12,317 nt of DNA from UBA1732 sp045114455 (lineage in GTDB: Bacteria > Verrucomicrobiota > Lentisphaeria > Victivallales > UBA1829). The notes beneath the pieces were generated by a model. It ran no database searches. It saw nothing but the letters and a program-made list of their open reading frames with translations, and was not told the DNA's origin. Positions 1 to 6,537 of this stretch are shown here, piece after piece. The position numbers were made by a program, and so were the translations under genes. The stretch covers positions 1-12,317 of the forward strand of contig JBGUKN010000037.1 of the NCBI GenBank assembly GCA_045114455.1, in the 5' to 3' direction. Position 1 is the first letter of the stretch; the number at the start of each line of letters is the position of its first letter.

Positions 1-1200
1 CGGGCTGCCCTCTTCTTGAATCCCCTTGACTATCGCGTAAATGAGAAAGGTGGTTCCACCGAAAATGACGATTTCGCCGGGCATAAGGATCACGTCCCCG
101 ACGATCGCGGACGGCAGACAGAGCGTTTTCCAGAGGACCGCATCCGCGGTGGGGAACCGTTCCCCTGTCGCGTGTTCGTACTCGATCATGCAAACCTCTT
201 CCTGGCTTTCGCGGAACGGATAAAGGCCGGGAAACCGGTTTGCCTCCTGAAAGTCCCAGTTTTTCTCCTCAATCTCCAGAAGCCTCCCTCGTTCGGGCGA
301 ATAGTTCTCCGTGAGTAGCATTGCCGCAAAAAGCCCGGCCCCGACCGCCAGAGTCGGTGACCAGCCGTTCTTTTGTTCCTGTGCGCCGTCCTGTTTTCCG
401 TCCCGCCCCTGCGCTCTCTTCTGTTCGGCTTCTTTCCGTTTTTCCTCCAGGGCCCTGATCCGGTCTTCCCGGATCTTCCGGAAAGGATTGACAGGCGTCA
501 TCTTTTCCGGCGCGAGGGTCAGGAGTTCATAGCGGCTGCCGTCCAGCGTGACGGAGACCGGAAACATGAGACGCTTTTCGCATTCCTGCGGCGAAGGCGC
601 GGCGGTCTTTGTTTCCGGCGCGTTTTCCGGCGCGTTTTCCGGCGCGTTTTCCGGCGCGGAAAGGGGTTCGTCCGCGTCCGTCGGGGCTTCTTCGGGATCG
701 GCTTTCTTCGAGACCAGGCGGAGCTGGAACGGTTTCGACAGTTGTTCCCGGTCGTGGGGATGGATTTTCAGATAAAACGTTTCGCCCTCCCGGATCGGGA
801 GCGATTCGACCTCCACCACGGCCGTCGGGAGATGGTCCGCCCACAGGAGACGCTCTGCTTCGGAATCGGTCTCCACGATCAGGCTGCACCGTATCAGGCA
901 CTCCGGCATGGGGTCCAACGGGATACGCTCCTCCCAAGTCGAAGTCCAGGTCCACGCGGCGTTCCTGTGGCTGGACCCGTACAGCGGCAGGAAATTGTAT
1001 GCCCGGTTCCGTTTGCACGTGAGGATGATCTCGTCGCGGTTGAGCGACATGTCGTACCGGTAATCGGTGAACGTGGAGCGTTTCGAGGCGAATTCGCTGT
1101 TCAGGACGCTCGCGGAGAGGCATCCCGTGCCGCAGACGCAAAGCGCCGCGCACAGCACTGCGAACAGGAAATGGCGGACGACTGTTTGTTTCAAGGTCAT
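1..1200 (-). CDS. Lipoprotein-like paralog 1 with APEN repeats (3' partial)
   Basis: This is an open frame of 400 codons from ATG at 1200 to the left edge with no stop, so the C-terminus is missing. I do not recognise a characterised function. The N-terminus (MTLKQTVVRH, then a hydrophobic run to C27) looks like a lipoprotein or secretory signal, with T25-G26-C27 as a non-canonical lipobox. Residues 45-165 and 222-232 align with the upstream gene, for example ERIPLDPMPECLIR against KRIPLEPVPENLIR, both at 91-104. It differs by an acidic Pro-rich insert (about 168-205, containing APEN repeats), a charged helix at about 240-278 that may form a coiled coil, and a hydrophobic stretch at 283-296. 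A hydrophobic C-terminal section (362-392) begins with an LPSA-x3-D motif. The start lies 23 nt after the upstream stop and has only a weak, A-rich ribosome site, so it is probably co-transcribed. It is likely an envelope protein; the exact role is unknown. Confidence 0.75.
   Translation of the reverse strand, partial: MTLKQTVVRHFLFAVLCAALCVCGTGCLSASVLNSEFASKRSTFTDYRYDMSLNRDEIILTCKRNRAYNFLPLYGSSHRNAAWTWTSTWEERIPLDPMPECLIRCSLIVETDSEAERLLWADHLPTAVVEVESLPIREGETFYLKIHPHDREQLSKPFQLRLVSKKADPEEAPTDADEPLSAPENAPENAPENAPETKTAAPSPQECEKRLMFPVSVTLDGSRYELLTLAPEKMTPVNPFRKIREDRIRALEEKRKEAEQKRAQGRDGKQDGAQEQKNGWSPTLAVGAGLFAAMLLTENYSPERGRLLEIEEKNWDFQEANRFPGLYPFRESQEEVCMIEYEHATGERFPTADAVLWKTLCLPSAIVGDVILMPGEIVIFGGTTFLIYAIVKGIQEEGSP
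612..658 (-). repeat. 12-bp tandem repeat encoding (APEN)n
   Basis: There are almost four copies of a 12-bp unit (TTTCCGGCGCGT on the plus strand). They are in frame within the partial lipoprotein gene and encode APENAPENAPENAPE at residues 182-196. The unit is a multiple of three, so copy-number change would keep the frame. The paralogous upstream gene lacks this insert. Confidence 0.9.
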
Positions 1201-1223
1201 TTCTTTTTTGCCTGTTTCGAGCT

Positions 1224-2066
1224 TCAGAGTTCGTCACCGTGGCGGACAAGCCCGCCGAACAGATAGACTGACGCCGCGCCCTTCACCACCCAGGAACAGG
1301 GCGTCGAGATCAGGATGTCCGTGACGGCCGCCGAAGGAAGCCAGAAGTATTTCCAGCAATAACCGAGCGTCCCGATCGGGTCTTCGTTGTCCTGCTTCGC
1401 CTCGTCCTCGAATTCCTCCGCGAACGGGGCAAGGATGCGGGCGTCATTGGCGGTCAGCATTTCGTAACGGGGGCCGTCCTGCTCGCGCGGGAACAGCAGG
1501 ATCATCGCGTGGTTGTCCGTGTCCGGCGCCAGACGGATCACGAACGGGTCGGACAGAAGCGGCAGATCGTCGGGATGCACGTGCAGGCGGATCGTGTCGC
1601 CCGCCCGAACCGGCGTCATGCGCTTTGCGTCGAGGACGGCACCGTCCCGGACGATTTCCACGGGATCGTCGAACTGATTCTCGCCCGGCATCCAGTCCCT
1701 CAGGATATTGTGGGCGCGGAGCGCGGCGGGATCGGACACAGCCTCCAGCTGAAGCCGGATCAGGTTCTCCGGGACGGGTTCCAGCGGGATGCGTTTTTCA
1801 AACGGCGCGTACGTGTTCCAGGACACATCCCATGTGGTAAGGAACGGCCAGACGTAATGCTTCGTTCGCTTCTCGCCTGAAAAAAGGATCTCGCCGCGGT
1901 CGGGGGAGTATTCGTAATAACGGTTTGTGACGGCTGCATGTTCGGCCCCGAGACGATCCCAGGTCCGTTCCGTGATCGCCCAGCAGCAGCCGGTGCAGTA
2001 AAGCGCGGCCGCAGTGACGAATGCGGCAAGGAGAATGCTTCGGATGAGCGTCTTTTTCCAGGTCAT
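1224..2066 (-). CDS. Lipoprotein-like paralog 2, function unknown
   Basis: This 280-residue protein starts at ATG 2066, chosen over an upstream in-frame start because GGAG lies 7 nt before it (2074-2077) and the peptide then begins directly with a signal sequence (MTWKKTLIRS followed by a hydrophobic run). T25-G26-C27 is a possible lipidation site at the same residue number as in the downstream paralog; the -3 residue is Cys, so the lipobox is not canonical. The body contains KRIPLEPVPENLIR (91-104), a GDTIRLHVHPDD segment (156-167) and GPRYEMLTA (198-206), all with counterparts in the next gene. The C-terminal 240-273 stretch is hydrophobic and opens with LPSAAVTD, which resembles the conserved P-S-x4-D segment of YceK/YidQ-type lipoproteins. 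That resemblance is weak and is my inference. It heads a two-gene transcript with its own promoter. It is probably anchored in the cell envelope. Confidence 0.75.
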   Translation of the reverse strand: MTWKKTLIRSILLAAFVTAAALYCTGCCWAITERTWDRLGAEHAAVTNRYYEYSPDRGEILFSGEKRTKHYVWPFLTTWDVSWNTYAPFEKRIPLEPVPENLIRLQLEAVSDPAALRAHNILRDWMPGENQFDDPVEIVRDGAVLDAKRMTPVRAGDTIRLHVHPDDLPLLSDPFVIRLAPDTDNHAMILLFPREQDGPRYEMLTANDARILAPFAEEFEDEAKQDNEDPIGTLGYCWKYFWLPSAAVTDILISTPCSWVVKGAASVYLFGGLVRHGDEL

Positions 2067-2098
2067 GTGATTGCTCCGTATGACTTGCGTTTCCTGCC

Positions 2099-2129
2099 AT
2101 ACTATATCACAACTATCCGAAAAAAACAA
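2099..2129 (-). promoter_or_regulatory. Promoter of the lipoprotein pair
   Basis: The minus strand reads TTGTTT (2124-2129), 17 bp, then TATAGT (2101-2106), with an extended TG at the -10 element (TGATATAGTAT at 2099-2109). The predicted leader before the ATG at 2066 is about 27 nt. It lies in an AT-rich island that contrasts with the GC-rich genes. Spacing and hexamers fit a housekeeping sigma-70-type promoter. Confidence 0.65.
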
Positions 2130-2203
2130 CCTAAATAAAAAAAATCAGCGGATTATGACAAAACGAAGCGCGGGAAGGAAAAATGCCATGTCCCGTTCCC
2201 TCT

Positions 2204-2227
2204 TTTCCGGCTCCCTTTCCGGCTCCC
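2204..2227. repeat. Two tandem copies of a 12-bp unit, intergenic
   Basis: TTTCCGGCTCCC occurs twice, back to back, in the gap after folE. A decayed relative (GTTCCCTCT) lies just to the left. It shares the TTTCCGGC core and the 12-bp period with the coding repeat at 612-658. No coding role is evident; the overlapping frames look like noise. Confidence 0.8.
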
Positions 2228-2247
2228 TTTTTGTATTCGGAAAACGA

Positions 2248-2856
2248 TCATTTGCCGGAGATGGTTCCGGTCACGGCGGCGAGGAACTCCATGCGGAGCG
2301 ATTCGCTCTTCTCGAACGCGCCGCGGATGGCGGAGGTCACCATGGATGCGTTCTGCTTGCGGATGCCGCGGCTGGTCATGCAGAAGTGCGTGGCTTCGCA
2401 CAGTACATACACGCCGCGCGCGTCGAGGACGTCCATGATGGCGTCGGCGATCTGGGCGGTCATGCGTTCCTGGATCTGCAGGCGGCGGGCGAAGCAGTCC
2501 ACGAGTCGGGCGAGCTTCGAGATGCCGACGATGCGGCGGTTCGGCAGGTACGCGACGGAGACGTGCCCGAAGAACGGGAAAAGATGGTGTTCGCAGGTGG
2601 AGTAGAACTCGCAGTTCTTGAGGATGACCATTTCCTTGCACACGTCTTCGGTGAAGGTCTTCAGGATCTTTTTCGGGTCCTGGCGGTAACCGGAGAAGAT
2701 CTCATCGACAGCCAGCCGGACGCGGGCGGGCGTTTCGACGAGGCCCTCGCGGGCGCCATCTTCGCCGATGATCCGGAAGAAGCTCGAGACGAGCTGTTCT
2801 ATCTGCTGGTCGCGCCCGGACGCCGCCGGACGCGGAGAAACTGCCTTTCTGGGCAT
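2248..2856 (-). CDS. folE: GTP cyclohydrolase I (FolE)
   Basis: FolE hydrolyses GTP to 7,8-dihydroneopterin triphosphate and formate, the entry to folate, biopterin and queuosine synthesis, in the cytoplasm. The 202-residue protein has the typical length and motifs: EFYSTCEHHLFPFFG at 83-97 with zinc ligands C88 and H91, GISKLARLVD at 111-120, and HFCMTSRGIRKQNASMVTSA at 157-176 with the third zinc ligand C159. I start it at ATG 2856 rather than at TTG 2862, because AGGAG at 2867-2871 sits 10 nt before the ATG but only 4 nt before the TTG. The QueE stop codon ends 2 nt upstream of this ATG, so the ribosome site lies inside queE and the two are probably translationally coupled. The position as last gene of a que cluster suggests its main job here is to feed preQ0 synthesis; supply to folate is equally possible. 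Confidence 0.95.
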   Translation of the reverse strand: MPRKAVSPRPAASGRDQQIEQLVSSFFRIIGEDGAREGLVETPARVRLAVDEIFSGYRQDPKKILKTFTEDVCKEMVILKNCEFYSTCEHHLFPFFGHVSVAYLPNRRIVGISKLARLVDCFARRLQIQERMTAQIADAIMDVLDARGVYVLCEATHFCMTSRGIRKQNASMVTSAIRGAFEKSESLRMEFLAAVTGTISGK

Positions 2857-2858
2857 AT

Positions 2859-3437
2859 TCAACGGACTCCTATGATTTTGTGCAGCTGCACGGACAATTT
2901 GAAACGCGGATGGGCGAGCACGAAATCAAGCGCTTCGGGCAGGTTGCTCGTGCCGTCCTTCCGGGCAAGCGGCTGGATGTATTTGTCGCATCCGGCGTCC
3001 TGCATGGAGAGATAATACGGGATGTGTTCGGGTTCGAACACGAATTTCAGTTCGTTTGCGCGCGGGACGACGGGGGAAAGGGCGTTTTTCGGGGAGACGG
3101 TGACCCAGTCGACCCAGTCCGGCACGGGCTGCGTGCCGTTCGTTTCGATGCAGATGCGGCGGGCGAAGCCCTGAAACAGCGGTTCGTCGTCGTGAAGCTG
3201 AAGCGCGGGTTCGCCTCCGGTCAGCACGATGATCGCGCCGTCGTGTCCCGCCAGAAGTCCGCGCACGGATTCTTCCAGTTCTTCGCGCGTCATTTCCTCG
3301 GCGTGCGAGTGGTCGGTGTCGCACCACGGGCAGGCGAGGTTGCAGCCGGAGAACCGCACGAAGACGGCGGGCGTCCCGGCGAACGACCCTTCGCCCTGAA
3401 TGGAATAGAACATCTCATTGACCCGGTAGCGGTGCAT
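2859..3437 (-). CDS. queE: 7-carboxy-7-deazaguanine synthase (QueE)
   Basis: QueE is a radical SAM enzyme that converts 6-carboxy-5,6,7,8-tetrahydropterin to 7-carboxy-7-deazaguanine, the ring-contraction step on the way to preQ0 and queuosine. The 192-residue product begins with the QueE-type start (NEMFYSIQGEGSFAGTPAVFVRFSG at 7-31, shown here as the motif FYSIQGEG). It carries a classical CX3CX2C iron-sulfur motif at C32, C36 and C39 (GCNLACPWCD), unlike QueE forms with a long insert between the first two cysteines. TGGEP at 73-77 and IETNGT at 97-102 are the SAM and substrate-side motifs, and the protein ends with VQLHKIIGVR. The length is at the short end of the family. The ATG at 3437 follows the queC stop by 6 nt, and the stop is 2 nt from the folE ATG, so it sits in the middle of a tight operon. 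Confidence 0.95.
   Translation of the reverse strand: MHRYRVNEMFYSIQGEGSFAGTPAVFVRFSGCNLACPWCDTDHSHAEEMTREELEESVRGLLAGHDGAIIVLTGGEPALQLHDDEPLFQGFARRICIETNGTQPVPDWVDWVTVSPKNALSPVVPRANELKFVFEPEHIPYYLSMQDAGCDKYIQPLARKDGTSNLPEALDFVLAHPRFKLSVQLHKIIGVR
2867..2871 (-). promoter_or_regulatory. folE ribosome binding site inside queE
   Basis: AGGAG on the minus strand lies within the last codons of queE, 10 nt before the folE ATG at 2856. It favours this ATG over TTG 2862 and suggests coupled translation of queE and folE. Confidence 0.75.
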
Positions 3438-3443
3438 GGCGGT

Positions 3444-4115
3444 TCAGTCCTCGTACACGGTCGGGTCGGGGAGCCCCGCTTCGCGGAATGCGTCCTTGCG
3501 TTCCCGGCAGGTGCCGCACTTGCCGCAGTGCTTTTCGCGGCCGTTGTAGCAGCTCCAGGTGAGGGAGAAATCGACGCCGAGCGCCGCGCCGAGCGCCGCG
3601 ATCCGCCCCTTCGTCATATGGCAGAACGGCGACAGGAGCTTCACCTTGCCCCCGGTCCCCGCCTCGATCGCGCGCGCCATGCCGTCGATGAACTCCGGGC
3701 GGCAGTCGGGGTAGACCGCGTGGTCGCCGGTGTGGTTGCCGAGGATGACGGCGGAACACCCGGAATCCTCCGCGAGCCCGGCGGCCGCGGCGAGCATGAT
3801 GCCGTTGCGGAACGGCACGACGGTGGACGCCATATTCGTCTCGTTGTACGCGCCCTCGGGGATGGCGCCGCCCGTTTTGAGCAGGGAGGAATGGAAGTAT
3901 TTGCCGATGAAGTCGAGCGGGATCTCAAGGCGCGGGATGTCGAGCTTGCGGCAGATCGCGTCGGCCGCCGCCAGTTCGCGGGCGTTGTGCTTGGAGCCGT
4001 AGGAGAACGACACGGCGGAGACGGCGGAGAATTCGCGGCGCGCCCACCATAACGCGGTGGCGCTGTCCATCCCGCCTGAAAAAACGACGAGCGCGTGCTG
4101 GCTGTTCATGCTCAT
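3444..4115 (-). CDS. queC: 7-cyano-7-deazaguanine synthase (QueC)
   Basis: QueC uses ATP and ammonia to turn 7-carboxy-7-deazaguanine into preQ0 (7-cyano-7-deazaguanine). The 223-residue protein has the N-terminal PP-loop SGGMDS at 13-18 and the SYGSKHNARE segment (38-47). Four zinc-binding cysteines sit near the C-terminus: C189 in TWSCYNG, then C197, C200 and C203 in CGKCGTC. Length and motif order are normal for the family. ATG 4115 is preferred over ATG 4109 because GGAG at 4126-4129 lies 10 nt before the former and 16 nt before the latter. The start is 15 nt after the aas stop and the stop is 6 nt before the queE ATG, so it is the first que gene in the operon. Confidence 0.95.
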   Translation of the reverse strand: MSMNSQHALVVFSGGMDSATALWWARREFSAVSAVSFSYGSKHNARELAAADAICRKLDIPRLEIPLDFIGKYFHSSLLKTGGAIPEGAYNETNMASTVVPFRNGIMLAAAAGLAEDSGCSAVILGNHTGDHAVYPDCRPEFIDGMARAIEAGTGGKVKLLSPFCHMTKGRIAALGAALGVDFSLTWSCYNGREKHCGKCGTCRERKDAFREAGLPDPTVYED

Positions 4116-4130
4116 GGGGGCCGGTCTCCG

Positions 4131-6407
4131 TCAGATCTGGTCGCCGTGTTCGCGGGCGAGCTTGTTGATGGTCTGGAGGTCGAGCTTGCCGGAGCCGAGC
4201 AGCGGGATGCGTTCGAGCTTGATGAAATCCGGGACTTTCGGGATCCACAGCGGCGGCACGTTCTTCTTCTGAAGCTCCTCGACGACCTTTTCGGGGTCCA
4301 GGTCCGGATTCGAGTAGAAGACCACGATGCGTTCGCCGCGTTTCGCGTCGGGCGCGCCGGTCACGGCCACGTCGTGCGATTCGCTGCCGATGATCTCGCT
4401 CACGGACATCTCGACGAGCTCATGCGGGACCATTTCGCCGGCGATCTTGGAGAAACGGGACAGGCGGCCGGTGATGGTGATGTAGCCGTCCTCGGCCATG
4501 GTGGCGATGTCGCCGGTGTTGTAGAAGCCGTTTCTGATGACCTTCGCCGTGAGCTCGGGTTCGTTCAGGTAGCCTTTCATCACGAGGCCGCCCTTCACGA
4601 GCATCAGGCCGGGCGTGTTCGGGGGCAGTTCCTCGAACGTGTCGGGGTCCACGATCTTCACATGGATGCCGGGGAGCGGGGCGCCGATGCTGCCGGGCCT
4701 GCCGCATTCGCGTCCGAGCGTGAAAATGTTCGGCGCGAGGTTGATGGCTACGATGGGCGAAAGCTCGGTGCAGCCGAAGCCTTCGGTCACGGTGAGCCCG
4801 GTCATGGACTTGACCTTTTCGGAGATGTCCTTGCGGAGCTTCTCCGCGCCAGTGATGACCAGGCGGAGCGACTTGAACTGGCCGGGCTTCAGTTTCCGCA
4901 TGTAGGTCTGAAGGAACGTCGGGGTGGCGATCAGGATCGTGAGCTTGTCCTTTTCCACGGCGTTGCATACGCCCTGCGCGTCCAGCGGGTTCAGCAGGAA
5001 CGTCACGCGCGTGCCGCACAGGCTCGGCAGGACGAATCCGATCATGAACCCGAACGCGTGGAAGAGCGGGAGGTTGCCGACGGTCGTATCGTGCGGCGTC
5101 CAGTTCACGTTGCGCCAGAAATTGAAGAAGTCCGAGTTCAGGTTGTGGTGGGTCAGCATGATGCCCTTCGGCATGCCTGTCGACCCGCTGGAGAAGAGCA
5201 GGACGGCGTCGTTCATGCTGTCGCGCCACGTCTTCGGCGCGTACTGGCACATCAGCATGCGCGAGGGCAGCAGGATGGCGTCCATGATCGCGGCGTACTT
5301 GATGCTCTTCGTGATGTACGGGCGGATGTCCTCCAGCAGGAACATCTCCGGCGTCGGTTCGAGCTTCAGTTTCTCCAGGAATTTCCGGCTCGTGAGGATG
5401 AGCTTGATGCCGGCTTTTTCGATGGATGCCTGGCGCACGGCCTCGCCCACGGAGTAGTTCAGGATCGCGGGAATGCGGTCGGCGAACAGCACGCCGTAAA
5501 GCACGATGGCGGCGTTCACGCAGTTCGGCAGGAGCACGCCGATGTATTTGCTGTCGTTCTTTTCGTCCAGCTGACGGATCACGCGGGAGAAGATCAGCGC
5601 CTTGATGAGGGTGTCCAGATCCTTCGGCCCCTTCTTGTCGGCGTCCTTGTACATGCAATGGAACGGATGGCGGCGGACCTGGCGGGCGAACGCGTAGTGG
5701 ATGGTGCGCTCGCTCGGGAAGCCCTCGCTCTCCACGTCGGCGCCCATTTCGGAGATGAGCTGGCGGAGCTGGAACGGCGTGAGGTCCGGGCTGATGCGCT
5801 TTCCGATCGCCACGGCCACGGGGATCGGGAACTGGCGCGGCATGATGAAACGGAAATGCCCCTTGTAGTACGGGAACATGCTGCCCCAAAGCATGCCGAT
5901 GCGGACCGGCAGGACCGGCACGTCGCAGTCCGGGGGAAGGATCCGGGAAAGCCCCTTCTTGAACCGCAGGATCAGGCCGTTGCCGGACACGCCGCCCTCG
6001 GGGAACATGCAGATCAGTTCGCCATCCCGGAGCAGCTGTTTCGTCCTCTGCATGAAATCCTGCATCTTCTTCGGGCCGGGGCCGGGCACCTCGATCACGC
6101 CCATCCGGCGGAAGAACGGCCCCCAGAACTTCATGTGGTAGAACTCCGTGTGCATCATGAAGTGTATCTTCCGCTTCGTGACGGCCATCATGATGAACGA
6201 GTCGAAGATCGAAACGTGGTTGGCCACGAAGACCGCCGGGCCCGTTTTCGGGACGTTCTCCTCGCCGTCGAATCGCTCCACGAAGCACGTGTGGCGCAGG
6301 ATCGTGATGATGAGCTTGAAGACCTCGTAGGGGAAGCAGATCAGCAGGACGGTCGAAACGATGAAAAACGCTGCGATGCAGATGAGAACGATATACAGAG
6401 TGCTCAA
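4131..6407 (-). CDS. aas: Aas-like bifunctional acyltransferase / acyl-ACP synthetase
   Basis: Aas proteins activate free fatty acids onto acyl carrier protein and use them to re-acylate lysophosphatidylethanolamine at the inner membrane. The 758-residue product has both halves. An N-terminal membrane segment (about 4-24) is followed by a PlsC-type acyltransferase with the HX4D motif NHVSIFD (H64, D69) and FPEGG at 135-139. An AMP-binding synthetase domain from about 265 carries the P-loop FSSGSTGMPKG (405-415), GFGCTELSP (543-551), YNTGD (629-633), the GRLSRFSK hinge (647-654) and a C-terminal catalytic lysine K741 in GSGKLDL. Length is close to E. coli Aas (719). The start is TTG at 6407; no ATG is available upstream before an in-frame stop, and the membrane segment follows immediately. 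It is the first gene of the operon with queC-queE-folE. A variant acyl substrate or acceptor cannot be excluded. Confidence 0.9.
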   Translation of the reverse strand: MSTLYIVLICIAAFFIVSTVLLICFPYEVFKLIITILRHTCFVERFDGEENVPKTGPAVFVANHVSIFDSFIMMAVTKRKIHFMMHTEFYHMKFWGPFFRRMGVIEVPGPGPKKMQDFMQRTKQLLRDGELICMFPEGGVSGNGLILRFKKGLSRILPPDCDVPVLPVRIGMLWGSMFPYYKGHFRFIMPRQFPIPVAVAIGKRISPDLTPFQLRQLISEMGADVESEGFPSERTIHYAFARQVRRHPFHCMYKDADKKGPKDLDTLIKALIFSRVIRQLDEKNDSKYIGVLLPNCVNAAIVLYGVLFADRIPAILNYSVGEAVRQASIEKAGIKLILTSRKFLEKLKLEPTPEMFLLEDIRPYITKSIKYAAIMDAILLPSRMLMCQYAPKTWRDSMNDAVLLFSSGSTGMPKGIMLTHHNLNSDFFNFWRNVNWTPHDTTVGNLPLFHAFGFMIGFVLPSLCGTRVTFLLNPLDAQGVCNAVEKDKLTILIATPTFLQTYMRKLKPGQFKSLRLVITGAEKLRKDISEKVKSMTGLTVTEGFGCTELSPIVAINLAPNIFTLGRECGRPGSIGAPLPGIHVKIVDPDTFEELPPNTPGLMLVKGGLVMKGYLNEPELTAKVIRNGFYNTGDIATMAEDGYITITGRLSRFSKIAGEMVPHELVEMSVSEIIGSESHDVAVTGAPDAKRGERIVVFYSNPDLDPEKVVEELQKKNVPPLWIPKVPDFIKLERIPLLGSGKLDLQTINKLAREHGDQI

Positions 6408-6421
6408 AGGAGGAGACTCCC
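6405..6421 (-). promoter_or_regulatory. aas TTG start with self-pairing ribosome site
   Basis: On the minus strand, GGGAG (6417-6421) lies 9 nt before the TTG start. The bases between are TCTC and CTCCT, so GGAG can pair with CTCC across a TCTC loop. This could partly mask the ribosome site and, with the TTG codon, keep translation low. The hairpin is short (4-5 bp including a G-U pair). Confidence 0.4.
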
Positions 6422-6493
6422 GGAATTGTTGGCGTGTTTTTAGAATCCGAACCCGAGTCCGGCCGTGCGGCTGGCGCGCGCCGGTATATCTAT

Positions 6494-6524
6494 ATAATAT
6501 AGCACCTTATCGCCGGGGAATCAA
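6494..6524 (-). promoter_or_regulatory. Promoter of the aas-queC-queE-folE operon
   Basis: The minus strand reads TTGATT (6519-6524), 17 bp, then TATATT (6496-6501), with an extended TG (TGCTATATTAT at 6494-6504). It implies a leader of roughly 80 nt before the TTG at 6407, which contains a 10-bp GC palindrome, GGCGCGCGCC, at 6473-6482. It is the only clear promoter between the glycosyltransferase gene and aas. Confidence 0.7.
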
Positions 6525-6529
6525 CCCGG
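6513..6529. repeat. Inverted repeat around the aas -35 element
   Basis: CCGGG at 6513-6517 and CCCGG at 6525-6529 form a perfect 5-bp dyad, and the TTGATT -35 hexamer fills the 7-nt centre. It could be an operator or the hairpin of a weak terminator for the glycosyltransferase gene; no T-run follows, so termination is less likely. Confidence 0.4.
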
Positions 6530-6537
6530 ATTCGCAA

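Noticed and set aside
527..1249. A 240-codon minus-strand frame over the left lipoprotein gene
   Set aside because: It is an out-of-frame reading, Arg/Pro/Gly rich. The true frame starts at ATG 1200 with a signal sequence and aligns with the upstream paralog.
2130..2247. A possible terminator for the que operon after folE
   Set aside because: Only 5-bp stems with large loops (such as CGGGA/TCCCG) can be drawn, and the T-run near 2137-2144 is not next to any of them. I could not support a terminator.
2880..4052. A 390-codon plus-strand frame opposite queE and queC
   Set aside because: Both minus-strand genes have complete catalytic motifs; the plus frame has biased composition, no ribosome site and no family motif.
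6408..6441. AGGAGG on the plus strand, which could serve a rightward small gene
   Set aside because: The nearest frames end within a few codons. The sequence is better explained as the complement of the pyrimidine-rich stretch before the aas start.
4095..6443. A 782-codon plus-strand open frame lying opposite aas
   Set aside because: It is antisense to a gene with clear PlsC and AMP-binding motifs. Its protein is dominated by His, Arg, Asp, Glu, Ala and Val with no recognisable motif, the pattern expected from the complement of GC-rich coding sequence.
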